A stretch of 64,000 bases of DNA, taken from PALSA-612 sp963773055. Lineage in GTDB: Bacteria; Actinomycetota; Thermoleophilia; Gaiellales; Gaiellaceae. The translations under genes and the position numbers were made by a program. Every line of letters starts with the position of its first letter. Position 1 is the first letter of the stretch. The DNA lies in contig CAVYZL010000006.1 of assembly GCA_963773055.1 (NCBI GenBank), forward strand, positions 620,001 through 684,000, written 5' to 3'. The notes beneath the pieces are model-generated. The model saw only the letters and a list, made by a program, of their open reading frames with translations, did no database searches and was not told where the DNA came from. Below, one piece after another: positions 26,357-34,339 of this stretch.

Positions 26357-26399
26357 GGAAAGCACGAAGGCCGCCCCTTGTGCGACCTTCGTGCTTCCG
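26357..26399 (+). terminator. Hairpin terminator after the secreted protein gene
   Basis: AAGCACGAAGG at 26360-26370 pairs with CCTTCGTGCTT at 26386-26396, an 11-bp stem with a 15-base loop, extended by a GG/CC pair across a one-base bulge. There is no strong T-run, as is common in high-GC actinobacteria. It lies between the secreted protein gene and the SHOCT membrane protein gene. Confidence 0.6.
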
Positions 26400-26421
26400 G
26401 GCTCGATGACATCCTGTCGGC

Positions 26422-27057
26422 GTGATCCGACGGACCATCGGCGTTGGGCTAAGCCTGGCCGGTGTGGCGTGCGCGCTTACGCTCGTCTTCCTCTCGATGC
26501 GCGCGGTCATGGACGTGGGTGGGTTCTGCGCCGAGGGCGGGCCGTACGAGATCGACCAGCATTGCCCGCAGGGCGTGCCGGGAATCCTCATCGGGAGCAT
26601 CTGGGGCGGCGTGATCCTCGCGTTCGCCTACATCTTCCTCGCCGTCGGCGGCGGGATCCCGAGCTTCGCCGCGCTGCTCTGGCCGGCGCTCTTCCTCTCG
26701 CTCGGCTGGAACTTCCTCGACTACGCGTTCAGCTCTCCGATCTCGGGCGGTGGCGTCGTGTGGGGCTGGCTCGTGTGCGGCGTCGTCTTCGTGCTCATGG
26801 GCGGGCTGCCGCTCCTCGTCGCGCTCCCGTTGACGATCCGCTCGTTCACGCGCACGGGGCACGGGCCTGCGAGCTGGCGCGTCGGCTCGCCGTCCGCCCA
26901 CATCCAGCGCGTCGCGGCGCGCGCACGACCGTCGGGCTCCGACGCGGGCATGGTCGACGAGCTCGAGCGCCTCGAGGGTCTCCATCAGCGCGGCTCGATC
27001 ACGGACGAGGAGTACGACGCGGCAAAACGCAAGCTGCTCGGAAAGGATCCGTGGTGA
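26422..27057 (+). CDS. Membrane protein with C-terminal SHOCT domain
   Basis: The 211-residue product has four to five membrane helices in the first 145 residues (GVGLSLAGVACALTLVFLSM, GSIWGGVILAFAYIFLAV, FAALLWPALFLSLGWNFL, VVWGWLVCGVVFVLMGGLPLL). After a basic linker the last 30 residues, DELERLEGLHQRGSITDEEYDAAKRKLLG, match the SHOCT domain, a short helical oligomerisation module. SHOCT domains usually sit at the ends of unrelated proteins. The start is GTG 26422. Its stop overlaps the start of a 33-residue membrane peptide, with which it is probably coupled. Confidence 0.85.
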   Translation: MIRRTIGVGLSLAGVACALTLVFLSMRAVMDVGGFCAEGGPYEIDQHCPQGVPGILIGSIWGGVILAFAYIFLAVGGGIPSFAALLWPALFLSLGWNFLDYAFSSPISGGGVVWGWLVCGVVFVLMGGLPLLVALPLTIRSFTRTGHGPASWRVGSPSAHIQRVAARARPSGSDAGMVDELERLEGLHQRGSITDEEYDAAKRKLLGKDPW

Positions 27058-27155
27058 GCGCCGGCCAGCGGGTCTACTGGCTGCTCCTTCAGCTCGCGGT
27101 CGTCGCGGGCGGCATCTACGGCGGCTGGCAGCTCTTCGAGTGGGCGACCGGCTGA
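27054..27155 (+). CDS. 33-residue single-helix membrane peptide
   Basis: A GTG at 27054 overlaps the stop of the SHOCT protein (GTGA). It encodes MSAGQRVYWLLLQLAVVAGG followed by IYGGWQLFEWATG, one membrane helix with aromatic residues at both edges. Start/stop coupling and the helix composition support a real small protein, probably a partner of the membrane protein upstream. Function unknown. Confidence 0.55.
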   Translation: MSAGQRVYWLLLQLAVVAGGIYGGWQLFEWATG

Positions 27156-27245
27156 TCGGTTGAGCGACTCCCTCCGTAGTTCCCCGAACCGCCGGTCGGT
27201 CATCCCTCGGATGCGGCGTGTCGCTGCCCGCACGACGATGGTCCC

Positions 27246-28661
27246 ATGATGGTGCCACCGTTCAAGATCAAGGTGGTCGAGCCGATCACCCTGCTCGCGC
27301 CGGCCGCCCGCCGCGGCGCCGCCGAGGAGGCAGGGTTCAACACGTTTCTCCTCCGATCGGAGGACGTCTTTATCGACCTCCTCACGGACAGCGGCACGTC
27401 GGCCGTCTCCCAGGAGCAGCGCGCAGCGATGGAGCTCGGCGACGAGGCGTACGCGGGGTCGCGGAGCTACTTCCGGCTCGAGCGGGCGATGCACGACGTG
27501 TACGGCTACCGCCACCTGATTCCCGCCCACCAGGGTCGGGGCGCGGAGCACCTCCTCGCCCGGGTCCTCGTTGAGCCGGGCCGCCTCGTGCCCTCGAACC
27601 TCTACTTCACGACCTCGCGCCTCCACGTCGAGCTCGCCGGCGGCGTGTGGACGGACGTGTCCGTGCCGCAGGCTTCCGATCCGGAGTCGGACTTCCCCTT
27701 CAAGGGAAACATCGATCTCGTCGCCCTCGAGCGTGTTCTTGCCGCCGCAGGCCCGGAGCGGATCGCCTTCGTTCGCCAGGAGGCGTGCCTGAACATGGCC
27801 GGTGGGCAGCCGTTCTCGATGGACAACCTTCGCGGCGTCCGGGCGTTGACGGCGGCGCACGGGGTGCCGTTCATCCTCGATGCGACGCGTCTCTCGGAGA
27901 ACGCCGTCTTCGTAAAGGATCGCGAGCCGGGCTGGCAGGGCCGCTCCCTCCCGGAGATCGTGCGCGCGATCACCGCGGAGTCGGACGGCGCCATCTTCTC
28001 CTCGAAGAAGGACCACTTCGTCCCGATCGGCGGCTTCCTCGCGCTCAACGCGGACGAACTCGCAGAGCGCGCCCGCGAGCTCGTCGTCGTCTACGAAGGC
28101 TTCCCTCACTACGGAGGCATGGCCGGACACGACATGGAGGCGCTCGCCCAGGGCATTCGCGAGTCCGCCGACGAGGGGATGGTGCGGCACATCATCGGCC
28201 AGGCGGCGTGGCTCGGCGAGCAGCTCCGCGAGCGGGGAATCCCGATCGTGGTCCCCGTGGGCGCGCACGCGGTCTTCCTCGACGCGACGCGCTTCCTCCC
28301 GCACCTCGACCACGGCGATCTTCCCGCGCAGTCGCTCGCGGCCGCGATCTACCTCGCCGGCGGCGTGCGCACGATGGAGCGGGGCATCGTCTCGGGCCAG
28401 CACGGAGATGAGCTCTACGACGGGCTTGAGCTCGTGCGGCTCACGCTGCCGAGGCGCGTGTACTCGCAGGAGCACCTCGCGTATGTCGCCGACGTCGTCG
28501 AGGAGGTCTACCGGCTGCGCGAGCAGATTCCAGGACTGCGCTTCACGTACGAGCCCGAGCACCTGCGCTTCTTCCTCGGGCGCTTCGAGCCGCTCGCGTC
28601 GTATCCGTCATTCGACGGTGCTGCGGGCGCCTCGCAGGCAGCCGTGCCGGTGCACACGTAG
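27246..28661 (+). CDS. Tyrosine phenol-lyase/tryptophanase family beta-eliminating lyase, phenol-lyase type
   Basis: This PLP enzyme eliminates the side chain of an aromatic amino acid, giving pyruvate and ammonia. The 471-residue protein has RSEDVFIDLLTDSGTSAVSQ, HQGRGAEHLLARVLVEPG, a PLP-lysine segment SSKKDHFVPIGG (Lys about 255) and RFTYEPEHLRFF-like ending. Several positions match tyrosine phenol-lyase rather than tryptophanase as I recall them: YFTTSRLH, LVVVYEGFPHYGG, and GVRTMERGIVS with Arg about 379 where phenol-lyases keep a substrate-binding arginine. If so it makes phenol plus pyruvate. The pyruvate:ferredoxin oxidoreductase genes lie just downstream. ATG 27246 follows ATGG; no clear ribosome site. 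Confidence 0.85.
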   Translation: MMVPPFKIKVVEPITLLAPAARRGAAEEAGFNTFLLRSEDVFIDLLTDSGTSAVSQEQRAAMELGDEAYAGSRSYFRLERAMHDVYGYRHLIPAHQGRGAEHLLARVLVEPGRLVPSNLYFTTSRLHVELAGGVWTDVSVPQASDPESDFPFKGNIDLVALERVLAAAGPERIAFVRQEACLNMAGGQPFSMDNLRGVRALTAAHGVPFILDATRLSENAVFVKDREPGWQGRSLPEIVRAITAESDGAIFSSKKDHFVPIGGFLALNADELAERARELVVVYEGFPHYGGMAGHDMEALAQGIRESADEGMVRHIIGQAAWLGEQLRERGIPIVVPVGAHAVFLDATRFLPHLDHGDLPAQSLAAAIYLAGGVRTMERGIVSGQHGDELYDGLELVRLTLPRRVYSQEHLAYVADVVEEVYRLREQIPGLRFTYEPEHLRFFLGRFEPLASYPSFDGAAGASQAAVPVHT

Positions 28662-28739
28662 GGCCGCGGCGGACTATCCGCGAGGCGATTAGGGGAGAAC
28701 GCTGATGCCCGTGAGGTCGCGGCGGGCGACCCTGAGTCC

Positions 28740-30068
28740 ATGAACGCCGCTCTCGCAGAGGTGCTGCTCGGGGAGAAGGCACCGTTCACGGAGGCCGCGG
28801 CGATCCTCGAAGCGGATCGCTGCCTCGAGTGCGGTGGCCCGTACGCCGGCGCGCCGTGCACGCTCGCGTGCCCCGCTAACGTCGACGTGCCCACGTTCGT
28901 CGGCGCGATCGCGCGCGGAGAGCCTCAGCAGGCGGCTGCGACGATCCTGGCCGACAACATTCTCGGCGGCACGTGCGCACGCACGTGCCCCGTGGAGATC
29001 CTCTGCGAAGGCGCCTGCGTGCTGCACCACGAAGGGCGCCGCCCCATCGCCATCGGTCAGCTCCAGCGGTTTGCGACGGACGAAGCATTCGCCTCGGGCA
29101 TCGAGCTTCCCGGGAAGCACGACACCGGCCATCGTGTCGCGGTCGTCGGCGGCGGACCGGCCGGCCTCGCGTGCGCGGGCGAGCTCGCGCAGCTCGGTCA
29201 TCGCGTGACGCTCTACGACGAGCGCGATGAGCCGGGCGGCCTCGTCCGCTACGCGATCGCGCCCTACCGACAGCTTCGCGAGCCGCTGCCCGCGGAGGCC
29301 CGCATGCTCGAGGGTCTCGGCGTCGAGCTCCGGTTCGGCGTGCGCATCGACTCCGCAAGGAAGCTGGGTGAAATCGCGGCCACGGCCGAGGCCGTCGTGC
29401 TCGCGGTCGGGCTCGGGAAGGACGTCGACACGGACTTTGGCGATGAGGACTTGCCGGGCGTCTGGGACTCGCTTCCCTTCATCGAGGCGCTGAAGACCGG
29501 CGAGCCGCCGAAGATCGGCCGCCGCGTCGTCGTCATCGGTGGGGGTAACACGGCCGTCGACGTCGCGCGCGAAGCGCTACGACTCGGGGCCGAAGAGGTG
29601 ACGATCGTGTACCGGCGGACGGAGGACGAGATGCCGGCGTACACGCACGAGATCGCGGAGGCGCGCGAGGAGGGCATCTCCTTCCGCTTCCTCACGCAGC
29701 CGATTCGCTTCTGGGGGAACGGGAGACTCGGCGGCATCGAGTGCCGGAAGATGCGGCTCGGCGAGCCCGATGCGAGCGGCCGGCCCCGTCCCGAGCCGGT
29801 CCCCGACTCGGAGTTCGCGCTTCTTGCGGACACGGCTGTGAAGGCGATCGGCCAGGCACCGCGCCGAGAGCTCCTCTCGTGGATCGAGGGTCTCGAGCTC
29901 GAGCACGGCGTCGTGCCCGTCGATCCCGAGACCGGGCAGACGATCAACCAGAAATACTTCGCCGCCGGCGACTGTGTCAACGGCGGCACGACGGTCGTCG
30001 AGGCCGTGCGCGAGGCGAAGATCGCCGCCGCCGGCGTCGACGCATGGCTCTCGGAGGGTCGACGATGA
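28740..30068 (+). CDS. GltD-like NAD(P)H/FAD iron-sulfur oxidoreductase
   Basis: The 442-residue flavoprotein resembles the small subunit of glutamate synthase and related electron-transfer partners. An N-terminal iron-sulfur domain has CLECGGPYAGAPCTLACPANVDVP and GTCARTCPVEILCEGACV. An FAD site VAVVGGGPAGLACAGELA follows at about residue 136, and an NAD(P)H site VVVIGGGNTAVDVAREAL at about 265; it ends NQKYFAAGDCVNGGTTVVEAVREAK. No glutamate synthase large subunit is nearby. Its stop overlaps the next gene as ATGA and the four following genes encode a ferredoxin-linked oxidoreductase. It therefore probably exchanges electrons between ferredoxin and NAD(P)H there. Confidence 0.88.
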   Translation: MNAALAEVLLGEKAPFTEAAAILEADRCLECGGPYAGAPCTLACPANVDVPTFVGAIARGEPQQAAATILADNILGGTCARTCPVEILCEGACVLHHEGRRPIAIGQLQRFATDEAFASGIELPGKHDTGHRVAVVGGGPAGLACAGELAQLGHRVTLYDERDEPGGLVRYAIAPYRQLREPLPAEARMLEGLGVELRFGVRIDSARKLGEIAATAEAVVLAVGLGKDVDTDFGDEDLPGVWDSLPFIEALKTGEPPKIGRRVVVIGGGNTAVDVAREALRLGAEEVTIVYRRTEDEMPAYTHEIAEAREEGISFRFLTQPIRFWGNGRLGGIECRKMRLGEPDASGRPRPEPVPDSEFALLADTAVKAIGQAPRRELLSWIEGLELEHGVVPVDPETGQTINQKYFAAGDCVNGGTTVVEAVREAKIAAAGVDAWLSEGRR

Positions 30069-30586
30069 AGGAGATCCGTTGGCACGCACGAGCAGGTCAG
30101 GGCGCCAAGACCGCCTCGCACCTCTTGGCCGTTGCGCTGCTCGAAGCCGGCCGCTACGTGCAGGCGTTCCCGGAGTACGGCCCCGAGCGGCGCGGCTCGC
30201 CGATCCGCGCGTTCAACCGCATCGACGATCGGCCGATCCGGCGCCACGACACGGTCACGAGCCCCGATGTCGTCGTCGTCCTCGACGAGTCCCTGCTCGT
30301 GGATCCCGCGGTGAGGGACGGGCTCGAGGAGGGTGCCGTGCTGCTCATCAGCTCGACCCGAGAGTACGAGGGAGCGCTGTCCATCCCCGCGCCGGTGCTC
30401 GCTCCGCGCTCCGAGAACCTCGTGATGGTCGGCGCGGTCGCCGCGGTGCTCGGAGAGCCGCCGCTCGAGGCGCTCGCCGACGCCGCAACCGATCTGCTCG
30501 GCGCGAAGGTCGACGCCGAGGTGGTCCGTGCGGCGCTCTCGGCGGGGTTCGCGTACGTCGAGGAGGAGGCGCGATGCGTAGCCTGA
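30065..30586 (+). CDS. porG: Pyruvate/2-oxoacid:ferredoxin oxidoreductase gamma subunit
   Basis: This is the gamma subunit of the coenzyme-A-linked 2-oxoacid:ferredoxin oxidoreductase. The 173-residue product shows IRWHARAGQGAKTASHLLAVALLEAGRYVQAFPEYGPERRGSPIRAFNRI cut into its usual motifs: GRGGQG-type RAGQGAKTAS and PEYGPERRGSP. These bind CoA or contact the alpha subunit. ATG 30065 overlaps the upstream stop, and its end overlaps the ferredoxin-like subunit by 13 bases. The gene order gamma-delta-alpha-beta is the same as the porGDAB order known from Thermotoga. Confidence 0.92.
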   Translation: MKEIRWHARAGQGAKTASHLLAVALLEAGRYVQAFPEYGPERRGSPIRAFNRIDDRPIRRHDTVTSPDVVVVLDESLLVDPAVRDGLEEGAVLLISSTREYEGALSIPAPVLAPRSENLVMVGAVAAVLGEPPLEALADAATDLLGAKVDAEVVRAALSAGFAYVEEEARCVA

Positions 30587-30867
30587 AGCCATACGAGGAT
30601 CTCCGGCCCGGTGGCGTCGTCCTCCATGACGAGGCAGAGCCAGAGTCGCGTGCCAGCTGGCGCACCGGCGTTCGGCCCGAAGTTGACCTCTCCCTTTGCG
30701 TCAACTGCCTCCTCTGCTGGCTCTACTGCCCCGACGCCGCCGTGACGACGCGGGACGGGACGTTCGTCGGCTTCGATTACGAGAGCTGCAAGGGATGCGA
30801 GATCTGCGCGGCCATCTGCCCGACAAAGGCGATCACGATGGAGCCGGAGGAGCGACATGGCGACTGA
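30574..30867 (+). CDS. porD: Pyruvate/2-oxoacid:ferredoxin oxidoreductase delta subunit (2x[4Fe-4S])
   Basis: This 97-residue ferredoxin-like subunit carries electrons out of the oxidoreductase. It has two classical cluster motifs, CVNCLLCWLYCP and CKGCEICAAICP, each C-x2-C-x2-C-x3-C-P. A 40-residue N-terminal extension (LRPGGVVLHDEAEPESRASWRTG) is typical of PorD. ATG 30574 overlaps porG, and its stop overlaps porA by 11 bases. Confidence 0.94.
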   Translation: MRSLKPYEDLRPGGVVLHDEAEPESRASWRTGVRPEVDLSLCVNCLLCWLYCPDAAVTTRDGTFVGFDYESCKGCEICAAICPTKAITMEPEERHGD

Positions 30868-32044
30868 GCTCGTCGAACGCGCGCTCGCGCCGCGGGTGCT
30901 GACCGGTGGCGAGGCCATCGCCGAGGCAATGCGGCAGATCGATCCGGACGTCGTCCCGGTCTACCCGATCACGCCTCAGACGCCCATCATCGAGAACTAC
31001 GCGAAAGCAGTCGCGGAGGGCACCGCGCACGGCGAGGTGATCAACGTGGAGTCCGAGCACTCGGCCATGAGCGCCGCCATCGGCGCTGCGCTCGCCGGCG
31101 CCCGGACGATGACGGCGACGTCATCGCAGGGGCTCGCGCTCATGGCGGAGGTCGTCTACATCGCCGCCTCGATGCGCGCGCCGATCGTCATGGCGCTCGG
31201 CAACCGCGCCCTCTCCGGTCCGATCAACATCCACTGCGACCACTCCGACAGCATGCTCATCCGCGACTCCGGCGTCATCCAGCTTTTCGTCGAGAACGCG
31301 CAGGAGGCCTACGACGTGACGCTGATGGCGCCGCGGATCGCCGAGCACCCCGACGTCCTCCTGCCCGTGCTCGTCTGTCTCGACGGCTTCACGATCACGC
31401 ACTCCGCCGAGGTCGTCGCCACGCTCCTCGACGCGGACGTGCGGGCGTTCGTCGGCGAATACGCCGTGCCGGATGCCGTCCTCGACCTCGAGCACGTGAC
31501 CACACACGGCCCGTTCGCGATGCCCGACTATTACTACGAGCTTCGGGTGCAGCAGGCGGCCGCCCTCGAACGAGCGGCGCCGGTGCTCGACGCCGTCGCC
31601 GGCGAGCTCGAGCTCCTGACGGGTCGCCGCTACAGCGCGCTCGAGCCGTACCGGCTCGACGACGCAGACCGTGTTCTCGTCTGCCTCGGCTCGACGGCCG
31701 GCACCGTGAAGGACGTCGTCGACGAGCTGCGGGCCGACGGTATCCACGCGGGCCTGCTCCGCATCGGGTCGTTCCGGCCCTTCCCTCGCGAGCAGGTGCG
31801 CTCTCTGCTCGGCCCCGTCGAGACGGTCGTCGTCCTCGACCGCGCCGACTCGCCGGGCGGCTCGCCGCCGCTCTACGCCGAGGTGGCCGCCGCGCTCTAC
31901 GGCCGTCCGGCCAACCTCGCGTCCGTCGTCTACGGCCTCGGCGGGAGAGAGCTGCACGGCGAGGACATCCGGGAGATCGCAACCGCACCCGCGGGCCGGG
32001 GCACCAACTACGTCGGACTGAGGAGCACACCATGTCCCGCCTGA
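30857..32044 (+). CDS. porA: Pyruvate/2-oxoacid:ferredoxin oxidoreductase alpha subunit
   Basis: The 395-residue alpha subunit has the PorA hallmarks GGEAIAEAMRQIDPDVVPVYPITPQTPIIE, VESEHSAMSAAIGAALAGARTMTATSSQGLALM and APIVMALGNRALSGPINIHCDHSD. Its C-terminal domain carries VLVCLGSTAGTVKDVVDELR and VVVLDRADSPGG. Together with the beta subunit it converts pyruvate (or another 2-oxoacid) and CoA to acyl-CoA, CO2 and reduced ferredoxin. The PITPQTPIIE segment and gene order favour pyruvate, but substrate cannot be proven by sequence. The start overlaps porD and the end overlaps porB. Confidence 0.94.
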   Translation: MATELVERALAPRVLTGGEAIAEAMRQIDPDVVPVYPITPQTPIIENYAKAVAEGTAHGEVINVESEHSAMSAAIGAALAGARTMTATSSQGLALMAEVVYIAASMRAPIVMALGNRALSGPINIHCDHSDSMLIRDSGVIQLFVENAQEAYDVTLMAPRIAEHPDVLLPVLVCLDGFTITHSAEVVATLLDADVRAFVGEYAVPDAVLDLEHVTTHGPFAMPDYYYELRVQQAAALERAAPVLDAVAGELELLTGRRYSALEPYRLDDADRVLVCLGSTAGTVKDVVDELRADGIHAGLLRIGSFRPFPREQVRSLLGPVETVVVLDRADSPGGSPPLYAEVAAALYGRPANLASVVYGLGGRELHGEDIREIATAPAGRGTNYVGLRSTPCPA

Positions 32045-32964
32045 AGACGATCGTCGCCAACACCTCCGAGGCGCCGCCCCTCCGCGGGGGCCACTCGCTC
32101 TGCCAGGGCTGCGGCGTGCCGATGGTCGTCCGCACGATCATCGGCTCGATCGACAACCCGGTCGTCGTCGTCAACGCGACGGGCTGTCTCGAAGTGGCGA
32201 CGACGCGGTATCCGGCGACGGCCTGGGGCGTGCCCTGGCTTCACGTCGCTTTCGAGAACGCAGCCGCGGCGGCGAGCGGCGTCGAGGCCGCTTATCGCGC
32301 GCTCGCGAAGCGCGGCGCGCTGCCGCAGGAGGGGCCGATCACGTTCCTCGTGCTCGCCGGCGACGGTGGCACGTACGACATCGGTCTTCAGGCTCTCTCG
32401 GGCGCGCTCGAGCGTCGTCACCGGATCCTCTTCGTCTGCTACGACAACGAGGCGTACATGAACACGGGGATCCAGCGGTCGGGCGCCACGCCGTTCGGAA
32501 CGCAGACGACGACGACGCCACAGGGCGAGGCGAGCATCGGCAAGGCGCAGGAGCGGAAGGACATCACCGCAGTTGCCGCCGCACACCACATTCCGTACGT
32601 CGCCCAGGCGGCCGGGTCGCACTGGTACGACCTGAGCCTCAAGGCCGAGCGTGCAGCGCACTGCGACGGGCCGGCGTTCCTCAACGTCCTCACGAACTGC
32701 CCGGTCGGCTGGGGGCACGAGCCGAGGGACGGGCACACCGTCCTCGACCTTGCCGTCGAGACCCGCTTCTGGCCCCTGTACGAGGTCGTCGACGGCCGCT
32801 ACGAGCTCACGTACGAGCCGACGGCGCGCGTGCCGATCGAGGACTGGCTGTGCACGCAGAAGCGATTCGCCCACCTCCTGCGGCCAGAGAACGCCGGGGT
32901 CGTCGAGGAGATCCAGCGGCGCGTCGACCGGGACTGGGACGCGCTCCTCGCGCTCGCCGCCTGA
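32032..32964 (+). CDS. porB: Pyruvate/2-oxoacid:ferredoxin oxidoreductase beta subunit (TPP)
   Basis: The 310-residue beta subunit binds thiamine diphosphate and a [4Fe-4S] cluster. It shows GHSLCQGCGVPMVVR (cluster cysteines), NATGCLEVATTRYP, and the TPP/Mg motif VLAGDGGTYDIGLQALSGALERR followed by CYDNEAYMNTGIQRSGATP, a strong PorB signature. The conserved cysteine in FLNVLTNCPVGW probably ligates the cluster too. It overlaps porA by 13 bases and ends the operon; a secreted-protein gene follows after 35 bases. Confidence 0.95.
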   Translation: MSRLKTIVANTSEAPPLRGGHSLCQGCGVPMVVRTIIGSIDNPVVVVNATGCLEVATTRYPATAWGVPWLHVAFENAAAAASGVEAAYRALAKRGALPQEGPITFLVLAGDGGTYDIGLQALSGALERRHRILFVCYDNEAYMNTGIQRSGATPFGTQTTTTPQGEASIGKAQERKDITAVAAAHHIPYVAQAAGSHWYDLSLKAERAAHCDGPAFLNVLTNCPVGWGHEPRDGHTVLDLAVETRFWPLYEVVDGRYELTYEPTARVPIEDWLCTQKRFAHLLRPENAGVVEEIQRRVDRDWDALLALAA

Positions 32965-32999
32965 CTACTGCGGGGTTCAGATAGCGGCGCTCGCGGCCG

Positions 33000-33650
33000 A
33001 TGCATGCGGGGATGCGAGTCGCCGTTGTTTCCTCCGCCGTCGGAATCCTCGCTCTCGTCTCGGTGCTTGCCGCCGCGGCGGGCAGCGTCCCTGCGATCAA
33101 GACGAACCCCGCCGATCAGGCTGCCGCGCAGGCGGCGATGATCCGTCTCGGCGACCTGCGGCCGTCGGGAGCGTGGAAGGGCGGCGCCGTCAAGCCGACG
33201 CATACCCCGGTCGTGTGCCCGAACTTCAATCCCAAGCAGTCCGACCTCGTCGTCACGGGTGAGGCGCAGAGCCAGTGGGGCTCGAGCGGCGCGCTCGTCA
33301 CGGCCTCGACGGACGTCCTCCGCTCCTCGTCGATGGTGCGCCTCGACTGGCAGCGGTCGATGAAGAAGGCCGGCTTCGTCTGCGCGCTCAATTCCGGAGG
33401 GGCCGTGAACATCTCCACCTCCGAGGTGGCCGTGCCGAAGCTGACCCCGTGGACGAGCGCGTTCCGCGCCACGTACGAGCCGAAGTTCAGCGCCTCGTCG
33501 ACGAGGCTCGTCGTCGAGCTCGTCGCGGTCGGGAGCGGCCGCAGCGAGATCACGGTGGCGGAGTTCCGGGCGATGCCGACGTCGCTGAGCGATCTTCACG
33601 CGGACGTCGTCCGCATGGCGCGTCTCATGCTGAGCCGCGCGAAGGTCTAG
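33000..33650 (+). CDS. Secreted protein, unknown function
   Basis: The 216-residue product has a signal peptide (MRVAVVSSAVGILALVSVLAAAAG) followed by a soluble alpha/beta domain with two cysteines (VVCPNFNP and GFVCALNS) likely to form a disulfide. Polar, Ser/Thr-rich strands (VTGEAQSQWGSSGALVTAST) suggest an extracellular beta-sandwich. No family recognised. The start is ATG 33000 (Met 5, at 33012, is a second candidate). An inverted repeat that may terminate transcription begins two bases after the stop. Confidence 0.7.
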   Translation: MHAGMRVAVVSSAVGILALVSVLAAAAGSVPAIKTNPADQAAAQAAMIRLGDLRPSGAWKGGAVKPTHTPVVCPNFNPKQSDLVVTGEAQSQWGSSGALVTASTDVLRSSSMVRLDWQRSMKKAGFVCALNSGGAVNISTSEVAVPKLTPWTSAFRATYEPKFSASSTRLVVELVAVGSGRSEITVAEFRAMPTSLSDLHADVVRMARLMLSRAKV

Positions 33651-33651
33651 T

Positions 33652-33685
33652 CCTCGTCGCTCGGGACGCGCACCCGCCGACGAGG
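33652..33685 (+). terminator. Possible terminator hairpin after the secreted protein gene
   Basis: CCTCGTCG at 33652-33659 and CGACGAGG at 33678-33685 form a perfect 8-bp stem with an 18-base loop immediately after the stop codon at 33650. No T-run follows. Weak but well placed. Confidence 0.4.
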
Positions 33686-33705
33686 GCGTAGGGTGCCCGA
33701 CGCAC

Positions 33706-33894
33706 ATGGCGGAAGGCCAGACGTCGTTCGGTGTACGACCTGCGACAACCGTGGATCTCGACGCGGTCACGGAGACGATCTCGCCTGCGTTCCCGATACT
33801 CGAGTCGAGCAACTCCGCGAACAATCATCGCTACGAACGGCTCGGGTTCGAGGGGACCGGCGAGTTCTACCGCCGGGGAGCCACATCCCGGTGA
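33706..33894 (+). pseudogene. Internally deleted GNAT acetyltransferase remnant
   Basis: The 62-codon frame starts like a GNAT (SFGVRPATTVDLDAVTETIS), then jumps at about codon 33 to SNSANNHRYERLGFEGTGEF, which is the final motif of GNAT acetyltransferases (NxxxYERLGF). The central acetyl-CoA-binding core of about 90 residues is missing, so the product cannot be an active enzyme. The frame is kept across the junction. It lies in a stretch with other gene remnants. Confidence 0.6.
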
Positions 33895-33933
33895 CGACGA
33901 TGTGGCGCGCTGCTCGATAGGGAGGGAAGTCGA

Positions 33934-34311
33934 TCAGCCTCTCTCGCTTGCGCGGGCGAGACAGGCCTCGACGCGCCCTCGCTGCGCCGCCGTGGGCGGC
34001 CGATCCCAGACGAGCACGACGTTCCCCTCACGAAAGACCGTGTCGCCCGATGGATCGGCGATCGCATAGACCTTCGCGTCCGCCGCGGTCTGGAGCGCGT
34101 TCTTCGTCGACTCCTCGAACGCGATGTTCAAGTGGGCGCCGAGCACATGCACCGGGACATAGCCGCCCTCTGGTGCTTCTGTTGTCAGGTAGCTCCGGTC
34201 GAGGCACGGCAGCGCGACCGTCGCCGAGTAGTGCCCGCTCTTCGCTCCGCTGCAGGCGGTGGCGAGGAGGCACGCCGCCAGAGGCGCGCAGCGGCGCGGT
34301 ACGCGGTTCAC
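33934..34311 (-). CDS. Hypothetical lipoprotein
   Basis: The 125-residue product has a lipoprotein signal (RRCAPLAACLLATAC, lipobox LATAC with Cys about residue 20), so it is probably tethered to the outer face of the membrane. The mature part has one further pair of cysteines (LPCLDRS, VEACLARA) and is otherwise unremarkable. No family recognised. The neighbouring gene on the same strand encodes a secreted SGNH hydrolase, starting upstream of it with a 28-base gap, so the two may be cotranscribed. Confidence 0.65.
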   Translation of the reverse strand: MNRVPRRCAPLAACLLATACSGAKSGHYSATVALPCLDRSYLTTEAPEGGYVPVHVLGAHLNIAFEESTKNALQTAADAKVYAIADPSGDTVFREGNVVLVWDRPPTAAQRGRVEACLARASERG

Positions 34312-34339
34312 CTCGCGAGCGTACTTCGCGTTGGCGAGC

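Noticed and set aside
27246..28661. Naming the lyase tryptophanase
   Set aside because: Residues in YFTTSRLH, the VVVYEGFPHYGG stretch and the TMERG arginine match phenol-lyase better than tryptophanase as I recall the families; but the distinction remains unproven.
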